A stretch of DNA of 50,597 bases, taken from Flavobacteriales bacterium. GTDB taxonomy: Bacteria; Bacteroidota; Bacteroidia; Flavobacteriales_C; GCA-002722245. Below are positions 1 to 10,800 of this stretch, piece after piece. Positions within the stretch are counted from its first letter, which is position 1; each line of letters starts with the position of its first letter. The position numbers and the translations under genes are program-made. The stretch lies in NCBI GenBank assembly GCA_029251005.1, contig JAQXEE010000145.1, forward strand, positions 1-50,597, given 5' to 3'. The notes under the pieces are model-generated. The model worked only from the letters and a program-made list of their open reading frames with translations. It searched no databases and was not told the DNA's origin.

Positions 1-155
1 ATTTGTTTGGAATTTAAAAGTCAAGTAAGTTTAATCCTTTGAAAGTTAATTCCACTGGAGAAATAGATTAACGAATTTCCGCTAATAAATAATTTTAAAA
101 ATCATTAAGTAAGGGGGAATTAAGTAGATTTGTCAACATATTTTAAAAACTGATA

Positions 156-869
156 ATGAAAAAAATAATTTTATTTTTCTTAAGCATTACGCTCATAAGT
201 TGCACTGAATTACTACACGTTTTGGATGCGGTAAGTAAAACTCAATCCGTTGGTATTACTGATTTAGATATTGCGAATGGATTAAAAGAAGCCCTCAATA
301 AAGGAGTCGAAAAAGAAGTGTCAAAACTTACTCAGAATGACGGGTTTTTAGGAAATGAAAAGGTTAAAATATTTTTTCCAAAAGACGTTTTAAGTGTTGA
401 GCGTAAATTAAGAAACCTTGGGTTAGGTTATTTACCAGATAAAGGTATTGAACTTTTAAACCGTGCAGCTGAAAATGCGGTTAAAGAAGCAACTCCTATT
501 TTTATCAGCGCCGTAAAAAATATGAGCATTACTGATGCTCGAAAAATATTAATGGGAAATGATAGCTCGGCTACGAGTTATCTTCAATTAAATACTTCTG
601 ATTCTTTATACCGTAGCTTTTATCCTGTTGTTGAGTCTAGTTTGTCTAAAGTAGGAGCCGATGTTGCTTGGAGCAATATGACGAATAAGTATAATGCGAT
701 TCCATTTGTGACTAAAGTTAATTCTGACATTAAGGATTATGTAACAACAATGGCTTTAGAAAGTGTATTTAAGATGATTCTTATAGAAGAGAAGGCAATC
801 CGTAATAATCTTCAGGAACGAAGCTCAGATTTGCTTAAAAAAGTATTCGCTTTACAGGATAAATTGTAG
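156..869 (+). CDS. DUF4197 domain-containing lipoprotein
   Basis: ORF 237 aa; lipobox LISC; DUF4197-like pattern (GLKEALNKGV...IFFP...GLGYLPDKGIELLNRAAENAVKEATPIF). Confidence 0.85.
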   Translation: MKKIILFFLSITLISCTELLHVLDAVSKTQSVGITDLDIANGLKEALNKGVEKEVSKLTQNDGFLGNEKVKIFFPKDVLSVERKLRNLGLGYLPDKGIELLNRAAENAVKEATPIFISAVKNMSITDARKILMGNDSSATSYLQLNTSDSLYRSFYPVVESSLSKVGADVAWSNMTNKYNAIPFVTKVNSDIKDYVTTMALESVFKMILIEEKAIRNNLQERSSDLLKKVFALQDKL

Positions 870-890
870 CGACTTTTTTTCAATAATTAA

Positions 891-2318
891 TCAATTAATC
901 AATTGATTAATTTGTTCCGACAACTTGTTTAGCGATACGTTTCGGTATTTTAAGTCCGTTATTGGATTTGAATTAGCTTGAATATTTTTACTCCCCAGGA
1001 ATACTTTCCCGTCTTGGTATTTAATGCCAATCAAAACACCTTCTTCACCCCGAGGTATGTTTCTAATGATAGATCTCTTGTTATATTTCTTTGCCCTAAT
1101 AGCGCCGTTGAAATTTTTAAAGTACAACATGAAATCTTCGTTTGTAGACTTAGAAATGATGTTGATATCGGTTTTTTCTTTTGTGGTTTTAGCGAATTTA
1201 TCACAGTTGATCCACCCCAGTTTATTTGTTCTTAAAACATAATATCGAAGTTCATTTTCTGTCGCTTTATCCAAGTTTCCTTCTCCGAATTTATGAATAA
1301 ATTTTCTTCGGTATTCTTCATCACTTTCGGGAATTCCACCGTTGGAGAATAAAGGATAGAATCTTTCGGGGTCGGGATGATTGATGTATTCTTTTATAAA
1401 GCCTTGAGAGTTATTGTTTATTACTTTACTTATGATCTGAAAAGATTTTAAGTCATTTTCAAAGCCTTCTTTTGAAAACATTAAAACTGAGTCTTTAACT
1501 TTTAAAAATCGTATTACAAATTCATATCGATTAGTTGATAAGCGTTTCATTTTATTTTGAAGGTAGTTGAACTCTTCTCTTGTCAAATAATCCATTTCAA
1601 TATCTCGGTATCTGTGTGAAATAAGATTATGCTCAAAATGATGTGTTAATTCGAAGTAATAAAAATCCTTTTGACCATCAATGTTTTCATCCCATTCCAC
1701 AATGGAATCAGAATTTAAAGATTCATTAAATAATCTATACCCTTTATCTTCTGGATTTTTTTTAGGAAAATGAATTGTTATTTCTTTTCCGTTTTGAAGT
1801 TGAACTTCTTTACCGTCAACAAATGCTTCTATTTTAACCATTCCTGCTGTAGTTAAAACCTGATTGTCTGTTGTTTGGGTACTTAAGCAGTTAAATAAGT
1901 AAGAGTCCTTAGAGTAACTCTCCTTTAGTTGTAATTGGATATTCGTTATTTCTCCGAAAGCTGACTTGGGAATGAATAAAACTGTACCTTCTTTTCCTTC
2001 AATAAAAGTGCTTTTTTTTGTGTTGATGTTAAAGATTTGCTTTTTAGATGAAAGCACTTCGTAAATGGAATCTAATCCATTTTTTACAATAAACTTTTTC
2101 ACCTTTTGAATTTTTAGTTTGGATATTGGTTGTTTCTGAATTGTATTGTTTTTCACCAATGCTAATGTATTAACTGTTTGGATTGTGTCTTTTTTAGTTA
2201 CAAAACTTTTTAAGCTGTCTATAGGGTGTTTAATTGGGAATACTACTAGCGTTTGTGTTTCAACATCTGAACACGCAAATAAAAGGAATATGGTACTTAG
2301 GAGAAAAAACGGTTTCAT
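891..2318 (-). CDS. hypothetical lipoprotein (475 aa)
   Basis: Long ORF with signal peptide and lipobox (LLFAC); no family recognised. Confidence 0.75.
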   Translation of the reverse strand: MKPFFLLSTIFLLFACSDVETQTLVVFPIKHPIDSLKSFVTKKDTIQTVNTLALVKNNTIQKQPISKLKIQKVKKFIVKNGLDSIYEVLSSKKQIFNINTKKSTFIEGKEGTVLFIPKSAFGEITNIQLQLKESYSKDSYLFNCLSTQTTDNQVLTTAGMVKIEAFVDGKEVQLQNGKEITIHFPKKNPEDKGYRLFNESLNSDSIVEWDENIDGQKDFYYFELTHHFEHNLISHRYRDIEMDYLTREEFNYLQNKMKRLSTNRYEFVIRFLKVKDSVLMFSKEGFENDLKSFQIISKVINNNSQGFIKEYINHPDPERFYPLFSNGGIPESDEEYRRKFIHKFGEGNLDKATENELRYYVLRTNKLGWINCDKFAKTTKEKTDINIISKSTNEDFMLYFKNFNGAIRAKKYNKRSIIRNIPRGEEGVLIGIKYQDGKVFLGSKNIQANSNPITDLKYRNVSLNKLSEQINQLIN

Positions 2319-2522
2319 GAGTTTATTTATAGTGTTAATTCGGAATTAAAGATTGGTTACAATGTAATCATAATTGAACACAAATGATTTTATTTTAATT
2401 CATGTATTTTAGGCTTGAATCAATAATAAAAAGTTATTTTAATACTCAATATGAATACCTTAAGTATGATTAAGGATTTTGTATTGATGAATTACTTCGA
2501 GTAAGAAGTGAACGTTTAGCAA

Positions 2523-3386
2523 ATGAGAAAATTAATAATAATTCCTGTTTTAATATTTCTTTTGGGGTCTTGCAAAAAGGACAAGATCGAATATATATCT
2601 GGAAATACACCGCCGCCCGACTTTACAGTTGAAACAGTAGTGAAAGAAAACTATGTGAATAAACTTTACATCTCTGTTTTGGGTAGGCAAGCTACAGATA
2701 TTGAGTATTCCGAGGGTTTAAAACTCGTTAATGAAAGCGATTTAAGTGAAACAGGGAGGTTAGAGCTCATCTCAAGTATTATGGATAAGGAAGATTATTT
2801 CCATAATGAATATGAAACAATTCGTGAAGACCTCCTGGATGGAGTGGATACATCTGAGGTGACTAAGTACAAAAAGATATTAATCGATTCGAAAGAGCGA
2901 ACCGATGATCAAGATTTAATTAATAGTTACGATTCACTCATTAAAAATTTAGATCTGATACTTGAAATAATTCCTGGACTAGAGAATAATGCGTTTAATT
3001 TTGTAGAAGTCCAAAGAAGATGTGTAGACAATTATTTGTACGATAATTTAAACATGGGGTCGGAGAATTTTGTAGTTTCAATGTATCAAAATTTTTTGTT
3101 TAGATATCCGACTTCACAAGAAATTATATCAGCAGTTGATATGGTTGATGGAAATCAAAATGTTGTAAATTTTGAGATTGGAAGATCGAAAAGAGATTTC
3201 CTTAAAATATTCTTTTCCAGTGATGAATATTTAGAGGGTCAGGTAAGAACTGCCTTTATTAGGTTTTTATTTAGAGAACCCAACGTTGAGGAATTATTTC
3301 ATATGAAAGTTTTGTACAAAGCGGATTTGGAATTTAAATCACTGCAAAAAAGAATTTTAATATTAGATGAATATGTTGGTATATAA
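2523..3386 (+). CDS. lipoprotein with repeated 'Y..vLgR.pt..E' modules (DUF1549/DUF1553/DUF4214-like)
   Basis: Lipobox LLGSC; repeated motifs YISVLGRQATDIE, YQNFLFRYPTSQE, FIRFLFREPNVEE; first gene of operon with DUF1501. Confidence 0.7.
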   Translation: MRKLIIIPVLIFLLGSCKKDKIEYISGNTPPPDFTVETVVKENYVNKLYISVLGRQATDIEYSEGLKLVNESDLSETGRLELISSIMDKEDYFHNEYETIREDLLDGVDTSEVTKYKKILIDSKERTDDQDLINSYDSLIKNLDLILEIIPGLENNAFNFVEVQRRCVDNYLYDNLNMGSENFVVSMYQNFLFRYPTSQEIISAVDMVDGNQNVVNFEIGRSKRDFLKIFFSSDEYLEGQVRTAFIRFLFREPNVEELFHMKVLYKADLEFKSLQKRILILDEYVGI

Positions 3387-3873
3387 AAACAATAAAAGTA
3401 TATCTCTGCTATTAATTATTATAGTATTGTTTGCATGTAGTAAGGATGAAAAGGAATATGTTTATCAAATTGATGAGGTTGAAATATCTCAAGCAGGTGC
3501 TGAAAAACCAAATGTAAAAACGAGTACTGAATATATATCCATAGCATATGCAGATGTTTTCGGATCTAACGTTCCAACTAATCTATTGGAAGATTTAAAA
3601 AAAATTTACGAATCATTTGGAGATAAAGGTGTTGCTGAGGATTTAATCATAAAGAATTTCTTGAATGACAATTCAGTTCAAATCCCAACTAATCAAGAAA
3701 TGGAAGAAAACATCAGTTTATTTGTTACAAACGCTTATAAAAAAGTGTTTAATAGAGCGCCTAATGAGGCTGAATTATGGTTTTTAAAAGATTGTATCGA
3801 AAAGGATTCGAACATTTCTCCTGAGGTGGTCTATTACGCCTTGATGACTTCAAACGAATATCGTCAGTTTTAA
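3367..3873 (+). CDS. lipoprotein with PSD1/DUF1553-like C-terminal module
   Basis: Lipobox LFAC; AYKKVFNRAPNEAELWFLKDCI...VVYYALMTSNEYRQF; overlaps previous gene by 20 nt. Confidence 0.65.
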   Translation: MNMLVYKNNKSISLLLIIIVLFACSKDEKEYVYQIDEVEISQAGAEKPNVKTSTEYISIAYADVFGSNVPTNLLEDLKKIYESFGDKGVAEDLIIKNFLNDNSVQIPTNQEMEENISLFVTNAYKKVFNRAPNEAELWFLKDCIEKDSNISPEVVYYALMTSNEYRQF

Positions 3874-3874
3874 T

Positions 3875-5191
3875 ATGAAAAGAAGAGATTTTATTAAAAA
3901 AGCAGGATTAACAGCTGCGGGAGCAGTAGTTGCTCCATACATATTGCCTTCGGGTAGATTGTTTGCGGCAACTGGAAATAGAAAAGTAAATCATGTTGTA
4001 TTTTGCATGTTAGCTGGAGGTATTAGAAACAATGAATCGGTAAAACAACAAGAAGGTAATTTAATGTCCACGATGTTAAAAGATGTTAGTGGAGGATATG
4101 CCGAAGAACCTGGGTTTTTGAATGTCGGTGATATTTCAGCAAATCCATTAGGAGGAAGACGACTACAAGAGTTTGGATCTTTGTTAAAAGACGTTCGTTT
4201 TGCCGAAGGTCCAACAGGGCACTATAATGGTCATATAACAGCTTTAACTGGAAGGTATACAACTGCGAACTTAAATTTAAGATCGAATCCTGACTATCCT
4301 ACAATTTTTGAATATTATAGAAAACATGCAGGAGATAGTGCTATGAGCGCTTTAAATGCATGGTGGATTTCTGATTCATTAGGGCCTTATCCGAGTTTGA
4401 ATTACAGTTCCTACCCCGGTTATGGTGCCGGTTATGGTGCAAATTTTATGCAGCCTAGTTCTTTAATTAGTAACAAGGGGTATAATGCAATTGGAAACTC
4501 GCTTAATTTTACGGCTGATGAAAAGTTATCGACTGAGAAAATACGGAGTTTTTGTGATGGTAATTTTGCCGCTCAATTTTCTGCAGAATCGGTAGGTGTT
4601 GTGAATTCAATAACTGAACGGGAGCAATTAGAATTGTTTTTAAACGAGTTGTTTAATGACAGTATTTCTGGTGCTGACTTTCTAAACTGGGGTGTTTCTG
4701 GTTGGGTAAATAGTGACCTTACAAATGTATATTATACAGAGAAAGTTTTGGAGAAGTTTAAACCTGAACTGACTGTTTTAAATTTACAAGCAGTAGATAT
4801 TTGTCATTCCAATTTCACAAAATATTGTAATAATTTGGTTAAAGCAGATTGGGGCGTTTCTCATTTATGGAATTTTATTCAATCAACACCGGGATTAGCA
4901 AATGATACAGTAATGATCGTAATGCCAGAACACGGGAGGAATTCTGAACCAAATACGGTTGTAGATGCATACGGAAGGCCAGCTTACGATCATACAAGTG
5001 ATGATAATTCGAGAGAAGTTTTTTCGATGATTTTGGGGCCTTATAATGTTATTAAACAAGATCATGAAATTTCTTCTTTATACGGAGAGAGTATTGATAT
5101 AGCACCAACTATTGCCAATTTATTAGGTTTTGATGTTGATATTCCAAGCGGTTTATTACCGGGTAAAGTTCTAACAGATGTATACGCTTAA
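3875..5191 (+). CDS. DUF1501 (alkaline-phosphatase-superfamily-like) protein with Tat signal
   Basis: RRDFIKKAGLTAAGAVVAPYI twin-arginine signal; LNLQAVDICHSNF, MPEHGRNSEPN and DIAPTIANLLGF motifs. Confidence 0.85.
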   Translation: MKRRDFIKKAGLTAAGAVVAPYILPSGRLFAATGNRKVNHVVFCMLAGGIRNNESVKQQEGNLMSTMLKDVSGGYAEEPGFLNVGDISANPLGGRRLQEFGSLLKDVRFAEGPTGHYNGHITALTGRYTTANLNLRSNPDYPTIFEYYRKHAGDSAMSALNAWWISDSLGPYPSLNYSSYPGYGAGYGANFMQPSSLISNKGYNAIGNSLNFTADEKLSTEKIRSFCDGNFAAQFSAESVGVVNSITEREQLELFLNELFNDSISGADFLNWGVSGWVNSDLTNVYYTEKVLEKFKPELTVLNLQAVDICHSNFTKYCNNLVKADWGVSHLWNFIQSTPGLANDTVMIVMPEHGRNSEPNTVVDAYGRPAYDHTSDDNSREVFSMILGPYNVIKQDHEISSLYGESIDIAPTIANLLGFDVDIPSGLLPGKVLTDVYA

Positions 5192-6155
5192 CACGATGAG
5201 GTATTTAATAGTATTATTTTTTATTGCTAGTTTGATGGGTTGTAACAAGGAGGATGATTCACCAACAAATCCTTTCGATTCGGTTGATTATAGTGATGGA
5301 GTAAATTCGGTAGATACTTTAGATCCTAATGGGATTGTTTCAATTCATCGAGATATTATTTTACCTAAATGTTCAACTCCGGGTTGCCATGATGGGACGT
5401 TCGAACCAGATTTCAGAACGGTAATGTCATCCTACTCAACGCTGGTATATCATCCTATAATTAAAAATGATCCAGACACTCAATTTATGTTCAGAGTCGT
5501 TCCATTTGACACAACAATGTCTGTTTTACAAAAGCGTTTAAATTGGAAAACATTTGCAAATACAAACGATCGAATGCCTCAAGATAATATTGGTACGGCG
5601 TTACCAAAAGAGGACTTGGATAGGGTTAGTAATTGGATTTTAAACGGAGCTCCTGATCCGGACGGAAATGTGGCTATACTTCCCAATCAAGAACCTAAAA
5701 TAACTTCCCTCTGGATTATCGAAGGTGCTAGTGATGTGAACACAATTTGGAACAATCCAATTAATAGGTTATCATCTACTGAGAATAGGGTTGGTAGTGC
5801 TTGGTATGGTTCATCTATTTTAGATACGGCTATGTGGTTGTTTATTATTCCGGGAGTAGAAGATGATAGTACTGCTATTGATGACCTAGTTGATATGGAA
5901 TTGAGGTTTTCATACGATAAAGATGATTTTAGTAACCCCCTAAAGACTTTAACACCGTTGTTGACTTACAATAAAGACAATTGGTATTTTAATTTTAAGT
6001 TGGATAATACATTCAATACAGAAACCGTTGTTTATACTAAATTGTATGTGAACGATGGAGATCATTCAGATGATACGCACTATCCACGTTTGGATTCTCA
6101 TGAAGGAATTAAATTAAACTGGAGTTTTATAATTATTAAAGGAAGCCAGCAATGA
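5178..6155 (+). CDS. cytochrome-c-like (PSCyt1-type) lipoprotein with CX4CH motif
   Basis: Lipobox LMGC; ILPKCSTPGCHDG then NDRMPQDN...LDRVSNWILNGAPD (possible Met axial ligand and typical WI..GA tail). Confidence 0.7.
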   Translation: MYTLNTMRYLIVLFFIASLMGCNKEDDSPTNPFDSVDYSDGVNSVDTLDPNGIVSIHRDIILPKCSTPGCHDGTFEPDFRTVMSSYSTLVYHPIIKNDPDTQFMFRVVPFDTTMSVLQKRLNWKTFANTNDRMPQDNIGTALPKEDLDRVSNWILNGAPDPDGNVAILPNQEPKITSLWIIEGASDVNTIWNNPINRLSSTENRVGSAWYGSSILDTAMWLFIIPGVEDDSTAIDDLVDMELRFSYDKDDFSNPLKTLTPLLTYNKDNWYFNFKLDNTFNTETVVYTKLYVNDGDHSDDTHYPRLDSHEGIKLNWSFIIIKGSQQ

Positions 6156-6598
6156 GGAATATAAATAAGCTAATCTTAACGCTGCTGTTGATTTGTGTTA
6201 TCTTTTCATGTAAAAAAGATACTGAGAAATTTGCGAATATCCCATCATTAGAATTTGTGAAAATTACACCAAGCGTAGCTGTTGAGTTTGTGGACGAAGT
6301 GAAAATAACAGTACTATACAGAGATAAAGATGGTGATTTAGGAGAGAACGATCCTGAGGTTAAGAATTTATTTGTAACTGATAATCGAAATGATGTTGAA
6401 TATAGCTTTCGAATTCCAAATCTTACGCCAGAGGGTAGTGAAATTGCGGTTGAAGGGAACTTTGAAATTAATTTAAAAGTATTGTCTGTGTTTGGTGATC
6501 AAGAAGAGGAGTCTGCTGATTTTTCAGTTTATATTTTAGATAGGGCTCTAAATCAAAGTAATTCGGTGACTACCGAAACGATTACCGTAAAAAAATAA
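6152..6598 (+). CDS. small lipoprotein with Ig/Big-like fold candidate
   Basis: Lipobox IFSC; ATGA overlap with upstream stop; YRDKDGDLGENDPEVKNLFV pattern. Confidence 0.65.
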   Translation: MRNINKLILTLLLICVIFSCKKDTEKFANIPSLEFVKITPSVAVEFVDEVKITVLYRDKDGDLGENDPEVKNLFVTDNRNDVEYSFRIPNLTPEGSEIAVEGNFEINLKVLSVFGDQEEESADFSVYILDRALNQSNSVTTETITVKK

Positions 6599-6639
6599 TT
6601 AAGTTCAATTAATTGTAATCTTTTTACGAAATTTAGGTC

Positions 6640-7287
6640 ATGGGAAACGAAATGTCTTCAATAGAGGTGTCGGCGAACCTTAGAAAGCCAGAAGGAAAGA
6701 ATGGTTTGAAAGTTGCCGAGTTTATGAATAAGGTGAATGCCAACTTTTATATTCAGCTTCAAAAAAATGTGGAATGGAAACCAGGAATGAAGATTTTAGA
6801 AATAGGCTTTGGAAATGCCAATCACGTTGATGATATTCTTTTAAATTCATCCAATGCTGAATTTACAGGTGTTGATTATTCCAAAACGATGGTGGATTTA
6901 GCGAGAGAGAACAACCCTGATTGTACGTTTTTTCATAAAGATATTATGGGATTAGATTTAGCTGGAGAGCAGTTTGATTTAATTTACACGATTAATACCG
7001 TTTACTTTCTGGATGATTTAAAAGGAGCGTTTCAAAATCTTAAAAAGCATCTGAAACAAAGTGGTGAATTACATATTGGTAAGCGTCCAAAAGAAGATAT
7101 GACTAAGTTAAAAGATATTACCTCGAATGGTTTTATTGCTTATTCTAACGAAGAAGTTGTTAAAGCAGTTATGGACACTGGTTTGGATATATCGAGCGTA
7201 GTTTCTAGTAAGGACCCTGAAATGGAACGAAAAGGAGAAAAAATTCAATTACACACTGATTTTATAATTGCTATTCATGGAAATTAA
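6640..7287 (+). CDS. class I SAM-dependent methyltransferase
   Basis: ILEIGFGNANHVDDIL...FTGVDYS motif I/II; FDLIYTINTVYFL. Confidence 0.85.
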   Translation: MGNEMSSIEVSANLRKPEGKNGLKVAEFMNKVNANFYIQLQKNVEWKPGMKILEIGFGNANHVDDILLNSSNAEFTGVDYSKTMVDLARENNPDCTFFHKDIMGLDLAGEQFDLIYTINTVYFLDDLKGAFQNLKKHLKQSGELHIGKRPKEDMTKLKDITSNGFIAYSNEEVVKAVMDTGLDISSVVSSKDPEMERKGEKIQLHTDFIIAIHGN

Positions 7288-7618
7288 GGATTTACAAAAG
7301 GATGTTGACCATTGGATTAAAACCATTGGAGTTCGTTATTTTAATGAACTAACAAATTTGGCAATTCTTACTGAAGAGGTAGGGGAGTTGGCTCGTATTA
7401 TTAGTAGAAAATACGGAGAGCAATCCTTCAAGAATAAAGAGGAAGAAAATAATCTTGGAGATGAAATGGCTGACGTTTTATGGGTGTTGGTTTGTTTAGC
7501 AAATCAAACAGGTGTAGACTTAGAGGAGGCTATTAAACGCAACATCGAAAAGAAAACATTGAGAGATAAGGATCGACACAAAAACAATGACAAGCTTTTA
7601 AAAGCTCAAAAAAAATAA
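7268..7618 (+). CDS. MazG-like nucleotide pyrophosphohydrolase
   Basis: LTEEVGELARIISRKYGEQ...LGDEMADVLWVLVCLANQTGVDLEEAI (EExxE...ExxD motif). Confidence 0.88.
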   Translation: MLFMEIKDLQKDVDHWIKTIGVRYFNELTNLAILTEEVGELARIISRKYGEQSFKNKEEENNLGDEMADVLWVLVCLANQTGVDLEEAIKRNIEKKTLRDKDRHKNNDKLLKAQKK

Positions 7619-7706
7619 GTGAAGGTGTATCTTTTTATTGGAAGTCGCATTATAGAATCACACACACACACATATCAACTTTAGATAGTACATCACAACT
7701 ATCAGA

Positions 7707-7735
7707 AAAGCTTCAATTTATTGAGGCTTTTTTTG
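7707..7735 (+). terminator. Rho-independent terminator downstream of mazG-like gene
   Basis: AAAGCTTCAA-TTTA-TTGAGGCTTT then T tract. Confidence 0.75.
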
Positions 7736-7883
7736 TGTTTGTTAATCGATTTTTTTATTAAATTGGGCTAATTTTTTGTATCAATACAACCACTTAAAGG
7801 ATTATATAGTGTTCAGTTGCTAGCAAAAAGGAAAGCGTAAATACTGAAATGTTTAGAGATGCTTAAGAGCCAAAATGGCAGTT

Positions 7884-10800
7884 TTACCTTATCAGGTTTA
7901 CTGTACCAACTCGTTCAATTACTTTAGTCGTATGCATTTTTGTATATCTCACGATGTAGACGAAAACATCTTGCTGTTGTTGAACCCCATTAAGTGTTCC
8001 GTCCCAACCTTCATTGATATCTTTTGATTGATAAATAGCCATTCCCCATCTATCATAAATCGTAATTTCAAATTCCTTAATTAAGTGACTATAAGCGTAA
8101 AAAACATCGTTTTTACCATCTCCGTTTGGTGTGAATGTATTGGCAATATATAAAGGAAATATAACATTTATTTTTATTGAATCTGTTACCCGACAAGATC
8201 TGCTATCGGAATAATTTATTAGATAAGTAATATCTTCATCTGGTTTTGAGTTCACAATGGAACAGTTGTCACAATCTAAGCCTGTTGGAGGTGACCAGCT
8301 GTAAATGAAATTAGGGTTTAAACTTATATTTATATCCTCACCATAGTTAATCGTATATATTGAGTTAACGTTCTGATCCGGCTTAGCGAAAACATTAAGT
8401 GATGCTGTGTCTAATTCCGAGCAACCACCTTTACTAATAGACACTATATAGTCACCTGTTGATGTTGCAATTATCTGTGGTGATTGTAAGGTGTTTTGAT
8501 TACCAAAATTTTCACTTTCCCATACATATTGATCGCCTCCATTTGCGAAAAATAAAACTTGATCGCCAATACAAACTGTTGTGTCGGGACCTGCTGATGA
8601 ATTTATTTCGATGAATTCAATGTTAAAAGTATCAACTGCTGAACCACAAGAACTTTCTGTTTTAATATAGTAAACATCGGTTTGATTTTTTGGGAATACA
8701 ATAGAGTCTTCAGTTAATTGAAACGACTTATCGTTTTGCTCAGTTATGACGTAATTAGGATGTTGGAAGAACTGAAAAGTAGGGGATTCTTCTTCACATA
8801 TTGTGTCAGAATTTAAATTACTTGTTGGAGGATGGTAAACAGGTATAATAACTTCTGTTGTGTCTGATCCGCAATTGTTGGTGTAATTTACAAAATAGTG
8901 TGTTGTACTGTCAGGTGAAATTGATAAAAAGGAAGTGTTAAAGTTAAAAAGTGTGTCTTTTGTCCACCAAGTGTAATTTGTATCTAAAGGTCCACCAGTT
9001 GTATTAATCGTAAGGGTGTTATTAGCACATAGAAAAGTGTCAATGTCGATTGATATTTCCGGAGTTTTAATTATTCTAACGTCTATGTTTGCAGTATCTG
9101 AATAGGGGCATTGTGCAGAGTCAATTGCAATTAAAGAAATCGTAAAAAGACCTGTGTCTTGGAAGTAGTGTTGGCCATCGAAATTTTTTGAGATCGAACC
9201 ATCAGGATAGATCCATTTATATTCAACTCCTCCAGTACTTTGATTATTAAAATTAACAGGTAGGTTTTCGCAATGAATTGAATCTTTAGTGAACTTAATG
9301 TTTGCAGTAAGTTTAGAAATATCCATTTTAATAACTGCCAAATTACAGTTTTCGGCATTGTTGGTTTTAGAGTAAGCTGTTGGTGAGACAGGAAATGCAG
9401 ATGAACCACCACATCCGCCACAAACGGCTTGGTAAATAGTTCCACTAGGGTCAAATCTACTCGTCCCCCCATCTACATGTTCGTATAAAGTATTCCCTCC
9501 AAAGAAAGTTGCATACTTTAAAGTAGTAAAATCTTCTCCAAGTAGCATGAAGTAAAAATCTGAACCATTTGTGTTCAATTGATGAGCATCTGAGGTAACT
9601 GGTAAACCTGTTGTTCCCACAAAATCTCCATTTGCTAAACCACCCCATCCCGAAATGTAAACTTCTTTACAATTACTTACCATTAACGCTCCTGGTGAAA
9701 TATTAATTTTTCCATTTCCTGAACCAATAATAGTTGCTGCTTCTAAAACATTTAGATCCTCATTGTATTTTTGTAAAAACTGATGGCTGTTATCATTTTT
9801 GTAAACGCCCGAAGTAGTAGGCATTGTTCCAGATGATTGACCATAACAATAGATTTTATCTTCATGGTCAACTTCAACAAAGTAGCTTTGGTCATAATTA
9901 TTTGTTCCAACGTAAGTAGCAGCAGTTATGCTTCCCCCATTAGGTGCAATTCTTGCTAGGAAACCATCAACATTATTACTATAATTCGGTTGGGAACCAT
10001 TGTTTGTAGATGTTAAATTATTACTGGTTGTACCTCCAGTAATATAGGTTTCTCCTTTTGAATTTCGTTTACTTGCGTAACAAGCATCGGCGCCAGCACC
10101 TCCAAAATAACTACCCCAAATTAATTCTGAAAGATCATTGTTGAATTTTGCGACACAACCATCCTGTATTCCGCCACCGTAATTGGTTTGAAATCCGTTT
10201 GGAGTAGGTAGGTCTATACTTGATGTTACAGATGAAATATAAATATTATTAACTTCATCGATATTTACCTCGCCACGATAAATATCTGCGTAATTATGAA
10301 ATAAATCTTCTGAGCCATTTGCATCATTAAGTGCATCGTTTTCACTTCCTCCGTAATAGGTGCTTCCAATAATTTGATTCCCTAGTTTACTTAGTTTCGT
10401 TATAGCAATGTCAGTGCCATTGAGGTAGTCCAATACGTTACTTGCTGATACTGATGTTCCTCCATTAAATGTATCATCATAAGCATTGCTGGATGTAGGG
10501 TAATCTAATGAACTTGTAACGCCGTAAATAATCAGTTCGTTTCGGTCATTAACAATCATACTATGTGGTGCTTCTAAACCTGAACCTCCTAAGTAAGTTG
10601 AATAGATTAAGCTTGATCCATCTGGACTGAATTTAGAAATAGACATATCAATTTGTCCTCCACCATAAAATTCTTGAAAGGCTCCCAGTGTAATTGGGTA
10701 TCCTGCGTCGAATGAAATTCCTCCAGCGTAAGCATATCCTAATTGATCATAAGTTGCAGTGTAACCCCAATTATCCAATGTTGCTCCAGTAAATGAAGCA

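Noticed and set aside
893-912. AATTAATCAATTGATTAATT palindrome between convergent genes
   Set aside because: A/T-rich palindrome overlapping the end of the 891-2318 gene, no T tract; plausible by chance in AT-rich DNA.
978-1242. Plus-strand ORFs 978-1235 and 1024-1242 inside the minus-strand lipoprotein gene
   Set aside because: Overlapping two-frame short ORFs with no domain, no promoter and no plausible initiation context; antisense artefact.
2146-2349. Plus-strand ORF 67 aa covering the 5' end of the 891-2318 gene
   Set aside because: Antisense to a lipoprotein signal peptide; no independent support.
7660-7674. Short (CA)n microsatellite
   Set aside because: Only a few units in a non-coding spacer; no evidence of phase variation of a neighbouring promoter or frame.
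9131-9648. Alternative-frame ORFs 9131-9472 and 9457-9648 inside the T9SS type B gene
   Set aside because: Same-strand different-frame ORFs embedded in a clearly coding frame; no family features.
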